Part shown: piece after piece, positions 16,387 to 26,184 of the stretch | Position numbering within the stretch: the first letter of the stretch is position 1 | How the letters are laid out: each line of letters begins with the position of its first letter | The notes under the pieces: model-generated | Databases searched by the model: none | Told to the model about the DNA's origin: nothing | The model's input: the letters and a program-made list of their open reading frames with translations, nothing else | Translations under genes and position numbers: made by a program | Assembly: GCF_029223255.1 (NCBI RefSeq) | Contig: NZ_JARHUC010000005.1 | Coordinates: 1-64,000, forward strand | Reading direction: 5' to 3' | Source of the DNA: Albimonas marina | GTDB lineage: Bacteria; Pseudomonadota; Alphaproteobacteria; Rhodobacterales; Rhodobacteraceae | Length of the DNA: 64,000 nt

Positions 16387-17174
16387 GGGGCGGTCCTTTC
16401 GGGTCTGGCCCCGGCCTTGGCGGCCCGGGGCGGAACGGCGGGAGCGGCGGCGAGCGCCGCCGAGAGCGCGTCGAGGTCGATGGCGTGCAGCGTGTCCGCC
16501 GGCCCCTCCGCCACCCCGTCGTCGCGGGCGGCGGCGACCAGGGCCGGCAGGTCGGCGCCCTCGATCAGGTCCACGCGGGCGGCGATCCAGTCCGAGGGCC
16601 GGTCCCACCAGCGCAGCGCCAGCATCGCCTCGACGGCCGGGGGCGACAGGCGCATCCGGATCACCCGCGCGGGATTGCCGGCGAGGATCGCGTAGGGCGG
16701 CGCCTCGCCTTTCAGCACGGCGCCCGCGGCGAGGATCGCCCCCGCCCCGATCCGCGCCCCCGGCAGCGCCAGCGCGCCATGGCCCAGCCAGGCGTCGGGC
16801 CCGACCTCGGTGTCCGCGAAGGGGCCGCAGAGCCGCGCCCAGTCCGCCTCGGCCGTCGGCCCGAAGGTGCGGAACGGATAGGTCGAGAGCCCCCGCATCG
16901 GATGGTCGGCCGAGGCGGTGACGAAGCGCACGCCGTGGGCGACCTGGGCGAAGGCCCCGATGCGCAGCCGCTCGGGCGCCCCGGGATAGAGGTAGGGGGC
17001 GAGGCGGGCGGCCCAGTCCGTCACCGGCTCGAAGTCGTTGGCGTAGGCGTGGGGGCCGACCTCGATGTTGGGATGGTCGATGACCTCGGCGAGGTGCACG
17101 ACGTTGGGGTGGGCGGTTCCGTCGGGAAGACGGATCGGATGACGCGCGGCGGCGTCGAGACGAAGGCCTTGCAT
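16383..17174 (-). CDS. Hexapeptide-repeat acyltransferase, CatB/VatD-like
   Basis: This 263-aa protein has a left-handed beta-helix signature. The segment HPNIEVGPHAYAND, the loop FVTASADHPMRG with the likely catalytic His, and turns such as IGAGAILAAGAVLKGEAP and YAILAGNPARVIRMR resemble xenobiotic/chloramphenicol acetyltransferases. It would use acetyl-CoA or another acyl-CoA. The C-terminal 60 residues are an Ala-rich extension not normal for the family. CAGGAGAGAGC precedes the start. It overlaps and precedes the aldo-keto reductase gene. Confidence 0.85.
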   Translation of the reverse strand: MQGLRLDAAARHPIRLPDGTAHPNVVHLAEVIDHPNIEVGPHAYANDFEPVTDWAARLAPYLYPGAPERLRIGAFAQVAHGVRFVTASADHPMRGLSTYPFRTFGPTAEADWARLCGPFADTEVGPDAWLGHGALALPGARIGAGAILAAGAVLKGEAPPYAILAGNPARVIRMRLSPPAVEAMLALRWWDRPSDWIAARVDLIEGADLPALVAAARDDGVAEGPADTLHAIDLDALSAALAAAPAVPPRAAKAGARPERTAP

Positions 17175-17619
17175 GGCGCTCTCTCCTGGAGGTCCGGGGA
17201 CCGCATGGGTCCGGGTCGGGCTGGGTCAGGCGAGCGTCTGGTCCATCGTCTCCTCCCTCGGCGGGGCGCCGCGACGCCGGGCATCCGCGGGGCGACGGTC
17301 CGGGGAAAGCTAGGGGCCTGCGGCGGCGTGGACAAGGGGGGCGCGACGGCGCCGGGCCGCAGGCGGAGCGCAAGGCGGTCGGGGCGGCCCTCGCCCGCCG
17401 CTGCGCGGCGCTCTCGCCCCGCCCGACCATCCCCGTCGCAGTCCCGGTCCCTTCGTCTCCCGCCCGGCGACGCCGCCCGTCGCGCAGCCGCCGCGGTTCC
17501 CCGTTGCGCAACGGCGCGCGGTCGCGCGAAATGGGCCGACGCGTCGCAGGTCCGGCGCCCGAATTTCGCCGCGGAGCCGCCCGAGGGTCCGCCCCGATCG
17601 CAACCGCCTGGAACGCTCG
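17175..17619. other. Divergent intergenic region, no gene seen
   Basis: It lies between the acyltransferase gene (minus) and the SleB-like gene (plus). The open frames are composition artefacts without ribosome sites. No repeats or RNA features were found. Confidence 0.35.
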
Positions 17620-18267
17620 ATGACCCCACGCCTTCCGACCCTGCTCGCCGCGGCGCTGCTCCTCGCGGGCTGCGCGCTGGCGCCGGACGCCCCGCCGCGG
17701 ATGGCGCTGGACCAGGGGGAGCCGCAGACCGCCTCCCCCCACCCGGTCGAGGCCCGCACCGGCCACCGCGCCGCCATCGAGCCCGCGGTGCAGGGCGAGG
17801 GCGCCCGCAGCGGCCCCGTCGCCCTCGTCACCGCCGCCACCCTGCCCGTGGCGCCCGCGCCCGGCGCGCCGGATTCGCCGCTCGAGGATCCGCTGACCTG
17901 CCTCGCGCGGACCGTCTATTTCGAGAGCCGCGGCCGCGCCGAGCGCGAGCAGACCGCCGTCGCCTGGGTGGTGCTGAACCGGGCCGAGGCCTCGGGCTAT
18001 CCCGACGACGTGTGCGAGGTGGTCAAGCAGGGCGGCTCGGCCCGGCCCTGCCAGTTCAGCTGGTTCTGCGACGGCCGCCCGGACGAGGCCCGGCACGCGC
18101 GCGAATACGCCCAGTCGCTGAACGTGGCCCAGAAGGTGCTGGCCGGCGAGGTCGAGGACCCCACCAACGGCGCCAACATGTTCCACAACCTGACCGTGCG
18201 CCCCTACTGGACGGCCAAGGCCAAGCTGATGGCCCAGATCGGCGCGCACCTGTTCTGGAAGCTCTGA
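17620..18267 (+). CDS. Cell-wall hydrolase of the SleB type, lipoprotein
   Basis: This 215-aa protein begins with a lipoprotein signal (LLLAGC, Cys18), so it is predicted to be membrane-anchored. After a 70-residue Pro/Ala-rich linker, residues about 88-215 form a Hydrolase_2 (SleB) domain. Its signature includes ARTVYFESRGR with the catalytic Glu, AVAWVVLNR and the motif CQFSWFCDG. SleB domains are lytic transglycosylases acting on peptidoglycan. In non-sporulating alphaproteobacteria they probably act in wall remodelling. No ribosome site stands out before the ATG. Confidence 0.9.
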   Translation: MTPRLPTLLAAALLLAGCALAPDAPPRMALDQGEPQTASPHPVEARTGHRAAIEPAVQGEGARSGPVALVTAATLPVAPAPGAPDSPLEDPLTCLARTVYFESRGRAEREQTAVAWVVLNRAEASGYPDDVCEVVKQGGSARPCQFSWFCDGRPDEARHAREYAQSLNVAQKVLAGEVEDPTNGANMFHNLTVRPYWTAKAKLMAQIGAHLFWKL

Positions 18268-18300
18268 CCAGGCCCCGGGCCGGGCCGCGCCGCCCGCCCC

Positions 18301-18338
18301 CCTCGCCCGCCGGAAGCGGGGTCGGCGGGCGGGCGAGG
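18301..18338. terminator. Hairpin between convergent genes
   Basis: CCTCGCCCGCC pairs with GGCGGGCGAGG across a loop containing GAAGCGGGG. It lies between the SleB-like gene (plus) and the dienelactone hydrolase gene (minus). Confidence 0.45.
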
Positions 18339-18379
18339 CCGGGCGCGCAGCGCCTCGGCGAGCGCCGCTCCGCCGCCCC

Positions 18380-19288
18380 CTATCTCAGGTATCGGTCGAA
18401 ATGCGCGATGGTGCGGGACCAGGCGAGCTCGGCCGCCGCCTCGTCGTAGCGCGGGGTCGAATCGTTGTGGAAGCCGTGGTTCACGCCCGGGTAGATGTGC
18501 GCCTCGTAGGTCTTGCCCGCCGCCTTCAGCGCCGCCTCGTACTCCGGCCAGCCGGCGTTGATGCGCTCGTCGAGCTCGGCGTAGTGCAGGAGCAGCGGCG
18601 CCTGGATGCGCGGCACGTCCTCGGCCTTCGCCTGCCGGCCGTAGAAGGGGACAGAGGCGCCCAGCTCCGGATAGGCCACCGCCAGCGCGTTGCACACGCC
18701 GCCGCCGTAGCAGAAGCCCACGCAGCCCACCTTGCCGGTCGAGCGCTCGTGGCCCATCAGCCACTCCGCCCCCGCGAAGAAGTCGTTCATCAGCTTCGCC
18801 GGGTCGACCTGCTTCTGCAGCTCGCGCCCTTCCTCGTCGTTGCCCGGGTAGAAGCCGACCGAGGTCAGCCCGTCCGGCGCCAGCGCCAGGAACCCGGCCT
18901 TGGCGACGCGCCGGGCGACATCCTCGATGTAGGGGTTCAGGCCTCGGTTCTCGTGCACCACCAGCACGGCGGGCATCTTCCCCTCGACCTTCGCGGGCGT
19001 CACCAGGTAGCCGCGCACCTCGCCGTGCCCCTGCGGCGAGGGATACATGACGTATTCCGGGGTGATGTCGGGATCGGTGAACTTCACCTGCTCGGCCAGC
19101 GCGTAGTCGGGCTTCAGCGCGTTCAGCAGGGCCGCTGCGGTCATCCCGCCCACGGCGAACTTCGCCGCCCGGTCCAGGAACTCCCGTTTCGAGATCCGGC
19201 CGTGAGCGTAATAGTCGTAGAGGTCCAGGAGCTCCTGGTCGAAGTCGGCGGCCGTCAGGCGGCGGGGGGCGTCGGCGGGCCCGTCCAT
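18380..19288 (-). CDS. Dienelactone hydrolase family protein (YghX-like)
   Basis: This 302-aa alpha/beta hydrolase has a cysteine nucleophile: Cys193 in GFCYGGG, with Asp240 (AELDERIN) and His271 (GVNHGFHND) completing a triad like that of dienelactone hydrolase. The N-terminal [20 protein letters not shown] resembles a degenerate Tat-type signal with only one of the paired arginines, as is usual in YghX-like proteins, so export is uncertain. GAGGGAGACG lies upstream of the start. The substrate is unknown; no chlorocatechol genes are near. Confidence 0.88.
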   Translation of the reverse strand: MDGPADAPRRLTAADFDQELLDLYDYYAHGRISKREFLDRAAKFAVGGMTAAALLNALKPDYALAEQVKFTDPDITPEYVMYPSPQGHGEVRGYLVTPAKVEGKMPAVLVVHENRGLNPYIEDVARRVAKAGFLALAPDGLTSVGFYPGNDEEGRELQKQVDPAKLMNDFFAGAEWLMGHERSTGKVGCVGFCYGGGVCNALAVAYPELGASVPFYGRQAKAEDVPRIQAPLLLHYAELDERINAGWPEYEAALKAAGKTYEAHIYPGVNHGFHNDSTPRYDEAAAELAWSRTIAHFDRYLR

Positions 19289-19405
19289 GGTCGTCTCCCT
19301 CTCGTCCCGGCGCCACCCGTCGGGCGCCGTTAGGTCAGGATGACGCGGCCCGCCGCCTCCGCAATCGACGTTCGCGTGAGCGGGGCGCGCCTGCGCCCGA
19401 GCCCG

Positions 19406-20059
19406 TCAGCGCATCGCCGCGACGTGGCGCTCGGTCAGCTGGGCCAGCATGTCCAGCAGCTCGATCGCCGCCTGCCGGTCGCCCTCGCCCAGCGGCAGCT
19501 CGGCGCCGCTGGCGATCAGGTCGCGCCCGGCCGCGAAGCTTTCGCCCAGCGCGGTGATGGAGACCTCGCTCAGCCGCCCGTTCACCCGGCGCAGGAAGCT
19601 GGTGTGGTCCGGCTGCTCGCCGCGCGCGCCCGGGGCCAGGCGCTGCTGCATCATCGCGTCGAGCTCGCCCGGCGAGAAGCTGTCGAGGTAGACGTCGGCC
19701 AGCGCCGGGATCAGCTGCCCGCGCAGGCGCCCGCGCAGCTGGTCGCGCACCAGCTCCGCCAGCAGGGGCCGCGCCTCGTCGCTGATCTCGGGCCCCACCT
19801 CCTCGATCCGCGACAGCGAGCTTGCGACCAGCGGCTCGGTCTTGCTCAGCACCTTGGCGGTCAGCCCGCCGTCGCACAGCGCTGCGGCCAGCGCCAGCGC
19901 CTCGCTCGAGGGCTGGGCGGCGGCGAATCCCTGGTCCGCGGCGCGGCTCCAGGCGGCGGCCTGGGCGGCCGCGAGGGGCGCTCCCGCCGCGGCCGCGAGC
20001 GTCAGCAGGGCGGCGAGGCGGCGCGGAAAGGCGGCGCGGATCGGGCGACGTCGATGCAT
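19406..20059 (-). CDS. Secreted protein, DUF2059-like, 217 aa
   Basis: The ATG at 20059 is preceded by GGAGGT at good spacing and begins an N-terminal signal (RRLAALLTLAAAAGAPLAAAQA). The mature part is helical: paired segments ending in LLAELVRDQLRGRLRG and VYLDSFSPGELDAMM resemble DUF2059 proteins, a family of exported proteins of unknown role. Assignment is tentative, because only the ysp(F/S)spgEl-type motif is clear. The gene is monocistronic. Confidence 0.7.
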   Translation of the reverse strand: MHRRRPIRAAFPRRLAALLTLAAAAGAPLAAAQAAAWSRAADQGFAAAQPSSEALALAAALCDGGLTAKVLSKTEPLVASSLSRIEEVGPEISDEARPLLAELVRDQLRGRLRGQLIPALADVYLDSFSPGELDAMMQQRLAPGARGEQPDHTSFLRRVNGRLSEVSITALGESFAAGRDLIASGAELPLGEGDRQAAIELLDMLAQLTERHVAAMR

Positions 20060-20196
20060 CTGGACCTCCGGTCTGATCGCGTTCGCCACGAGTCTGCCGC
20101 AATTCATCGGGGCCGTCGATGAAATGCGAGGGCGCCCCCTTGATAATTCCGTGAAGCGGACTAGGCGCCACGGTCACGCGCCAGCGGCGCCCCGGA

Positions 20197-20994
20197 TCAG
20201 TCCGGGATCGAAACCTCCACCGACCAGGCGCGCAGCGGCAGGCGGATCGGGCCGGGCCCCAGCGTCTCGCGCAGGCGCGTCTCCAGCGCGGCGCGGCGCC
20301 CGGGCGGCAGGCCCGTGCAATAGGCCGGCGCCGGCCCCGCGCCGAGGGTGAACGGGCGCCACAGGTCCTCGAAGTCCGCGAAGACGGCCTCGGCCTCCAG
20401 CGGCGCGACCTCCGGCTCGGGCAGGCCCGCCGCGGCGACGTCGGCGGCGAGGCCCCGGGGCGTGCAGAAGGGGAAGCGGCGCGCCTCGTCCAGCGCTGCG
20501 GCCTCTGCATCGAGCGAGGCCGCCGCCCGCCAGAAGGCGTCGATCATCCCCACGCCGCCGCCCGGATAGTCCCAGACGTAGAAGGCGAGCCGCCCGCCCG
20601 GCCGCAGCGCCCGCGCCATCTGCGCCAGCGCCGCCGCCCGGTCGGGCACGAAGTTGATCGCGAGCGCCGAGACCGCCAGGTCCGCCGCCCCCGCCTCGAA
20701 CGGCGGCGACTGCGCGTCGCCGGCCGCGAAGCGCGCGCGCGGATCGGGCGAGGCGGCGCGGGCATGGGCGATGAAGTCGGCCGAGGCGTCGAGCGCGAAG
20801 ACCGAGCGCGGATCGAACCGCGCCAGGATCTCCCGCGTCAGCGCCCCTGTCCCGCAGCCGACCTCGATCCAGTCGAGCCCAGGGCCCGGCGCCAGCCGGT
20901 CGAGGAACAGCGTCGCCACGCGGCGGCTCCACCGGCCCATGTAGAGCTCGTAGGCGTCCCCCGCGCTCCACCCGTCGCCCGTCGTCCCGGTCAT
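20197..20994 (-). CDS. SAM-dependent methyltransferase, class I
   Basis: This 265-aa protein has the methyltransferase motif I EVGCGTGALT, motif II VFALDASADF and a post-motif segment DLAVSALAINFVPD. Together these fit the UbiE/Methyltransf_11 type of small-molecule methylases. GGAGGGCGGAGCG lies just before the ATG. It follows the hypothetical gene at 21141 on the same strand after 146 bases. The acceptor substrate cannot be predicted. Confidence 0.88.
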   Translation of the reverse strand: MTGTTGDGWSAGDAYELYMGRWSRRVATLFLDRLAPGPGLDWIEVGCGTGALTREILARFDPRSVFALDASADFIAHARAASPDPRARFAAGDAQSPPFEAGAADLAVSALAINFVPDRAAALAQMARALRPGGRLAFYVWDYPGGGVGMIDAFWRAAASLDAEAAALDEARRFPFCTPRGLAADVAAAGLPEPEVAPLEAEAVFADFEDLWRPFTLGAGPAPAYCTGLPPGRRAALETRLRETLGPGPIRLPLRAWSVEVSIPD

Positions 20995-21140
20995 CGCTCC
21001 GCCCTCCCTGACCCAGGGTCGCCCCCTCAGCCTGCGCGCGAAGCCGCGGCCCGGCAAGCGCGCATGCGGCGTGCAGGCGTGAAACGGGCGGGAGAGGGCG
21101 GAGCGGGCCCCGAGGCGTCGCCGAGGCCGGCGCCCGGGGC

Positions 21141-21638
21141 TCAGGCGCGCCGCGCCCGCGACCGGCGCCTGCGCGCCGCCTCCACCAACGCGCCTAGAAT
21201 CCCGAAGAGACGCAGCCACGCCTGCCGGTCGTCCAGCCGCCGGACGCCGTCCTTCGCCAGGCGGGCGCGGGCCCAGAGGAGTTCCTCGATGTGATCCTGG
21301 ACGATCGCCTCGCGGCGCAGCGCCCGGAACAGCCGGTCGACCGAGGGCGCCTCCGCCTCGCGCAGGACGCGCCAGGCGGCGACGGGGTCCTCGACCTCGC
21401 CCAGGCGCCGGGCGGCGACGGTCGCCTCGGCCTCGATCAGCGCGCAGCGGATCCGCGCAGGCTCCAGCGCCAGCGCGGCCTCGGTCAGCAGGGCGTCGCC
21501 CATCGCACGGGCGGCCGGACCGAGCCTTTGCAGGACGGGCGGCACGAACTCGCCGCGGAACATCGTGGCGCCGCTGGTCATCAGATCGAGGCAGGCCGGC
21601 GTCGGCGCGCCGCGCTCGTCGAACAGGCGCGCGTCCAC
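21141..21638 (-). CDS. Hypothetical protein, 165 aa, GTG start
   Basis: The frame has coding-like amino-acid composition: a helical protein rich in Ala, Leu, Arg and Glu with a strongly basic C-terminus (ARRRRSRARRA). Segments such as MTSGATMFRGEFVPPVLQRL do not match a family I know. The start is assigned to a GTG at 21638 with GAGGCGGA upstream. The frame stays open without a good start further upstream, so the true N-terminus is uncertain. It lies 218 bases downstream of tuf, beyond the tuf terminator. Confidence 0.55.
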   Translation of the reverse strand: MDARLFDERGAPTPACLDLMTSGATMFRGEFVPPVLQRLGPAARAMGDALLTEAALALEPARIRCALIEAEATVAARRLGEVEDPVAAWRVLREAEAPSVDRLFRALRREAIVQDHIEELLWARARLAKDGVRRLDDRQAWLRLFGILGALVEAARRRRSRARRA

Positions 21639-21787
21639 CTCCGCCTCGATGGCGGCGCGCAGGGCGGGAGAGCAAGTGAAGATCAGGGTAAGAGGAGGAC
21701 CGACGGGCCCTCCGAACCTGGGGCGAGAAAGCCGCCCGGTTGCGATGCCGCGACCCTAGCGGTCGGCGCCGCGCCCTTCAAGCGGAA

Positions 21788-21815
21788 GGGCCGCCGCGGT
21801 TGCCCGCGGCGGCCC
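21788..21815 (-). terminator. Terminator of the tuf gene
   Basis: GGGCCGCCGCGG and CCGCGGCGGCCC pair perfectly around a four-base loop 42 bases after the tuf stop codon. The T-tract on the minus strand is short (TTCC). Confidence 0.65.
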
Positions 21816-21856
21816 TCGAAGTCTTGCGTCTCAGGCGCCCCGCAGGGCGCGCCGGA

Positions 21857-23032
<1,176 letters not shown>

Positions 23033-23090
23033 CGCGGTCATTCCTCACTTGGTCGGGTCGCGCGGCGGACCCATGGATTTCGCCGGCGAC

Positions 23091-23119
23091 CGGATAGAGG
23101 GATTCCCGGGCCGAGGCAA
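23091..23119 (-). promoter_or_regulatory. tuf: Candidate tuf promoter
   Basis: On the minus strand TTGCCT (23114-23119) and CTATCC/TATCCG (23091-23097) are 16-17 bases apart, about 60 bases before the tuf ATG. The -35 is good and the -10 only fair. A dedicated promoter is expected because tuf is monocistronic here. Confidence 0.45.
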
Positions 23120-23184
23120 CAGTCATGGGCGCGCGGCGCGCCCGCACGCGGCGGCGTCGCTACGTCAAGCGCAGGAGCACCGGA

Positions 23185-23586
23185 ATGAAACAGGCGATCA
23201 CGCCCCCCTCGATGGCCCATTACCCCGGCTACCGCTTCTCGCCCGCCGTCCGGGCGGGGGGCTTCCTGCATCTCTCGGGCCAGCTCGGCCTGCGCGAGCT
23301 GCGCCCGCCGGTCCTGGCCGAGGGCGCGGCCGCCCAGATCGCGGCGGCCTTCGACCTGCAGGCCCAGGTGCTCGCCGAGGCGGGGGTCGGCTGGGAGGCG
23401 GTGGTCGAGATCACCTCCTACCACGTCGCGGGCCCCGAGGGCGGCCTGCCCGCCCAGATGCCCCTGATGATGGCCGCGCTGGCCGAGAGATTCGCCGAGC
23501 CCTACCCCGCCTGGACCGCCGTCGAGGTCGCCGGCCTCGCCCTGCCCGGCGCGCTGGTGGAGCTTCGGATGCTGGCGACCGGCTGA
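23185..23586 (+). CDS. RidA family protein (YjgF/YER057c/UK114)
   Basis: This 133-aa protein has the RidA fold signature: [14 protein letters not shown] near the N-terminus, [11 protein letters not shown] in the middle, and [20 protein letters not shown] at the end with the carboxylate-binding Arg in ELRMLA. RidA enzymes hydrolyse reactive enamine/imine intermediates released by PLP enzymes. The ATG at 23185 follows GCAGGAGCACCGGA; the upstream in-frame extension is Arg-rich and non-coding in character. It is divergent from tuf. Confidence 0.9.
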   Translation: MKQAITPPSMAHYPGYRFSPAVRAGGFLHLSGQLGLRELRPPVLAEGAAAQIAAAFDLQAQVLAEAGVGWEAVVEITSYHVAGPEGGLPAQMPLMMAALAERFAEPYPAWTAVEVAGLALPGALVELRMLATG

Positions 23587-23671
23587 GCCGGGCGCGCGAT
23601 CCCGGCGGCGCGCCGCGCCGAAGGCCGGCCCGCTCGCCGGCCCGGCGCAGGCCGCGCGGCCCCTGAAACGC

Positions 23672-23697
23672 GGATCGGCCCGCGAGCGGGCCGATCC
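23672..23697. terminator. Bidirectional terminator between RidA and acyl-CoA dehydrogenase genes
   Basis: GGATCGGCCCGC and GCGGGCCGATCC form a perfect 12-bp stem with a GA loop, followed by TTATT on the plus strand. It separates two convergent genes. Confidence 0.8.
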
Positions 23698-23721
23698 TTA
23701 TTGCGGTGGAGACGGGCTCGC

Positions 23722-24762
23722 TCAGCGGCCGCCCGACAGCGCCACCACCGTCTTCCACAGCTGCTTGCCGCCGCCGGCGATGGCGTCGCGGCCCAGGCGC
23801 TCGGACCAGGCGTTCTCGTCGCCCGCCTCGTCGCGCCACTGCCACAGCCGCCGGGTGGTGTGGTGGAGCATGTGCTCCTCCGTCACGCCGATGGCGCCGT
23901 GGACGGCGTGGGCGACCGCCGCGACGGGCTCCACCGCCAGGCCCGCGCGGATCTTGGCGACCGCGGCGGCCTGCCAGGAGGGCGCGGCGTCCATAGAGCG
24001 CAGCGCGAGCTGCACCGCCGCCTTGGCCGCGGCCGCCTCGCCGGCCTGCTCGGCCACCAGGTGCTGGATCGCCTGGAACTTGCCGATCGGGCGGCCGAAC
24101 TGCACGCGGGTGTTGCCGTAGTCGATCGACTCGGCCAGCGCATGGTTGATCGCGCCCGCGATCTGGCCCGCGCGCACCACCGCCAGCGCCGCCGGCAGCC
24201 CCTCGCCGCCCATCGGCGCCGGCCCGGAGGCGAGCGGCGTCGCGCCGGCGAACTCCACCACCAGGCGCGGGTCGCGGCCGATGGTCGGCAGGGCGCGGCC
24301 TTCCGGGATCTCCAGCAGGACCAGCTTCGCGGCCTCGCCCTCGCCGGCGGTGACCAGCACCCGGCCGCCGGCCTGGCCCCAGGGCACGACGCAGGCGCCC
24401 GAGACGGTCTCGCCGTCCAGGGTCAGGCGGTCCCAGCTCGCCAGCGGCACGTCCTCGGGGACCTCCATCCCGGCCTGGGCCATCGCCCAGGCGGCGGCCA
24501 TCCGCTCGCCCAGCGCGACGGGCGCGGCGAAGCGGCCCAGCGCCTCGAGCACGCCGCCGACCTCCGACCAGGCGAGCCCGGCGCCGCCGGCCTCCTCGGG
24601 CACCAGCGCCAGCGTCAGGCCCAGCGCCTCGACCTCCGCCTCCAGCGCCGAGGCGGGCTCGCCCGCCTCCACCGCGCGCAGGAGCTTCGCGTCGACCTTC
24701 TGCGCGAACAGGCGGTCGAGCTGATCCGCGAGCAGGGTCGCGGTGTCGTTGTCCAGGCTCAT
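23722..24762 (-). CDS. Acyl-CoA dehydrogenase, smaller subunit-like protein
   Basis: This 346-aa flavoprotein is of the acyl-CoA dehydrogenase fold. Motifs include EEAGGAGLAWSEVG near the N-terminus and RVQFGRPIGKFQAIQHLVAE, typical of the C-terminal helical domain, and it ends LWKTVVALSG. It is shorter than single-gene enzymes and lacks the LSEPDSGSD flavin motif and the GGTxEI C-terminal motif of its neighbour. The ATG overlaps the stop of the upstream dehydrogenase gene (ATGA). Coupled long/short pairs of this kind form heterotetramers in steroid side-chain degradation (FadE28-FadE29 type), and I infer the same arrangement here. Confidence 0.88.
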   Translation of the reverse strand: MSLDNDTATLLADQLDRLFAQKVDAKLLRAVEAGEPASALEAEVEALGLTLALVPEEAGGAGLAWSEVGGVLEALGRFAAPVALGERMAAAWAMAQAGMEVPEDVPLASWDRLTLDGETVSGACVVPWGQAGGRVLVTAGEGEAAKLVLLEIPEGRALPTIGRDPRLVVEFAGATPLASGPAPMGGEGLPAALAVVRAGQIAGAINHALAESIDYGNTRVQFGRPIGKFQAIQHLVAEQAGEAAAAKAAVQLALRSMDAAPSWQAAAVAKIRAGLAVEPVAAVAHAVHGAIGVTEEHMLHHTTRRLWQWRDEAGDENAWSERLGRDAIAGGGKQLWKTVVALSGGR

Positions 24763-25916
24763 CGCAGACCCATCCCCTTGGCCATGATCCCGCGCATGAT
24801 CTCGCGCGTGCCGCCGCGCAGGCTGAACGTCGGCGCCTGCTGCGCCACCGCCGCCCGCATCTCGGCCAGCGCGCCCTCGACCGCGCCCGGGAAGGCGCCG
24901 GGGGCGAGGTCGCGCACCATCTCGGGCATCCGCTGCTCCAGCGTCACGCCCACCTCCTTGATGACCGCCGCCTCCTGGGCGGGGTCCTCGCCGCGGTCGA
25001 GCATGCCGGCGGTGCACACCGACATCTCCCGCAGGGCGGCGAGCTCGGCGACGGTGCGCCCGATCTCGCGCGCCGACAGGCGGTCGGGCTCGCCGGCGGC
25101 GGCGATCTCGTCCACCAGCAGCGGCATCAGCGGGAAGGCCGAGAGGAACCGGTCGGGGCCCGAGCGCTCGAACGCCAGCTCGGACATGCCCTGGGCCCAG
25201 CCGTTCCCCTCCTTGCCCACCAGCGCGTCGGGGCCGAGGTCGACGTCGTCGAAGGTCACCTCGTTGAAATGCGCCCCGCCCGTCATGTCCGCGATCCGCC
25301 GGATCGAGACGCCGGGCAGCGTCAGGTCCACCAGCACCTGGCTGAGGCCCTTGTGCCGGTCCTCGGGCCCGCCCGAGGTGCGCACCAGCGCGATCATCGC
25401 CTGGGAGTGATGGGCGTTCGTCGTCCAGATCTTGCGCCCGTTCAGCCGCCACGTGTCGCCGTCGCGGGTCGCGCGCGTGCGCACGGAGGCGAGGTCGGAG
25501 CCCGAGTCGGGCTCGCTGAGGCCGATGCAGAACGTGGCCTCGCCCGAGCAGATCAGCGGCAGCCACTTCCTGCGCTGGCTCTCGGTCCCGACGCGCAGAA
25601 TCAGCGGCCCCGACTGGCGGTCGGCGATCCAGTGCGCGCCGACGGGGGCGCCCGCGGCCAGCATCTCCTCGATCACCACGTAGCGCTCGAGCGCCGAGCG
25701 CTCGTGCCCGCCGTATTCCTTGGGCCAGGTCATGCCGATCCAGCCGCGCGCGCCGACCGCCTTCGAGAACTCGCGGTCGAAGCCGGTCCAGGAATGGCCG
25801 ATCTGCCAGGGCGTGAAGCGGGGCGTCCACTCGGCCAGGAACTCGCGCACCTCTGCGCGCAGCTCTGGCTCGACCTCGGGCATGGCCACCGGGTCGAACC
25901 GGAAGGGCGATGACAT
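24759..25916 (-). CDS. Acyl-CoA dehydrogenase, larger subunit
   Basis: This 385-aa flavoprotein has a full set of dehydrogenase motifs: TWPKEYGGHERS, LSEPDSGSDLAS (flavin and substrate binding, residues 133-144), RLNGRKIWTTNA, and the C-terminal RGGTREIMRGIMAKGMGL. Glu250 in LAFERSGPDRF lies where the helix-G catalytic base of some members sits. It introduces the alpha,beta double bond into an acyl-CoA. GAGAGGAGACGCTC precedes the ATG. Overlap with the shorter dehydrogenase gene suggests a heteromeric enzyme. Divergent from an IclR regulator that likely controls the pair. Confidence 0.93.
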   Translation of the reverse strand: MSSPFRFDPVAMPEVEPELRAEVREFLAEWTPRFTPWQIGHSWTGFDREFSKAVGARGWIGMTWPKEYGGHERSALERYVVIEEMLAAGAPVGAHWIADRQSGPLILRVGTESQRRKWLPLICSGEATFCIGLSEPDSGSDLASVRTRATRDGDTWRLNGRKIWTTNAHHSQAMIALVRTSGGPEDRHKGLSQVLVDLTLPGVSIRRIADMTGGAHFNEVTFDDVDLGPDALVGKEGNGWAQGMSELAFERSGPDRFLSAFPLMPLLVDEIAAAGEPDRLSAREIGRTVAELAALREMSVCTAGMLDRGEDPAQEAAVIKEVGVTLEQRMPEMVRDLAPGAFPGAVEGALAEMRAAVAQQAPTFSLRGGTREIMRGIMAKGMGLR

Positions 25917-26009
25917 GAGCGTCTCCTCTCTCGGCGCCCGCGCGGCGCGGCGGGCGGGGGGCGGCGTCGTCTTCTTGCGGCCCTCGGGGCCGGGCGACGG
26001 CGGGCGCAA

Positions 26010-26155
26010 TGTCCGACAAAAGCCCCGACGGGTCCAGTGGGCGCGAACCGGCGTTCCGCTGTTCGGTCCCGCCGACCGCTTGTCCGACCCCCGATGCCGT
26101 TGGGCGGATCGCCCCCGCCACGCGAAAGTGGACAACCGGGGGCGGTTCGGACAAG
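26010..26155. promoter_or_regulatory. Divergent control region with three TGTCCGA-type sites (candidate IclR operator)
   Basis: The 268-bp region between the dehydrogenase and iclR-type genes holds TGTCCGACA (26010-26018), CTTGTCCGA (26079-26087) and, inverted, TCGGACAAG (26147-26155). The last two are exact complements about seven helical turns apart. Repeated half-sites in a divergent region next to an IclR gene make this the most likely autoregulatory operator. Confidence 0.5.
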
Positions 26156-26184
26156 GCTGCAGGAGTTCACGACGAGGAGAGCCC

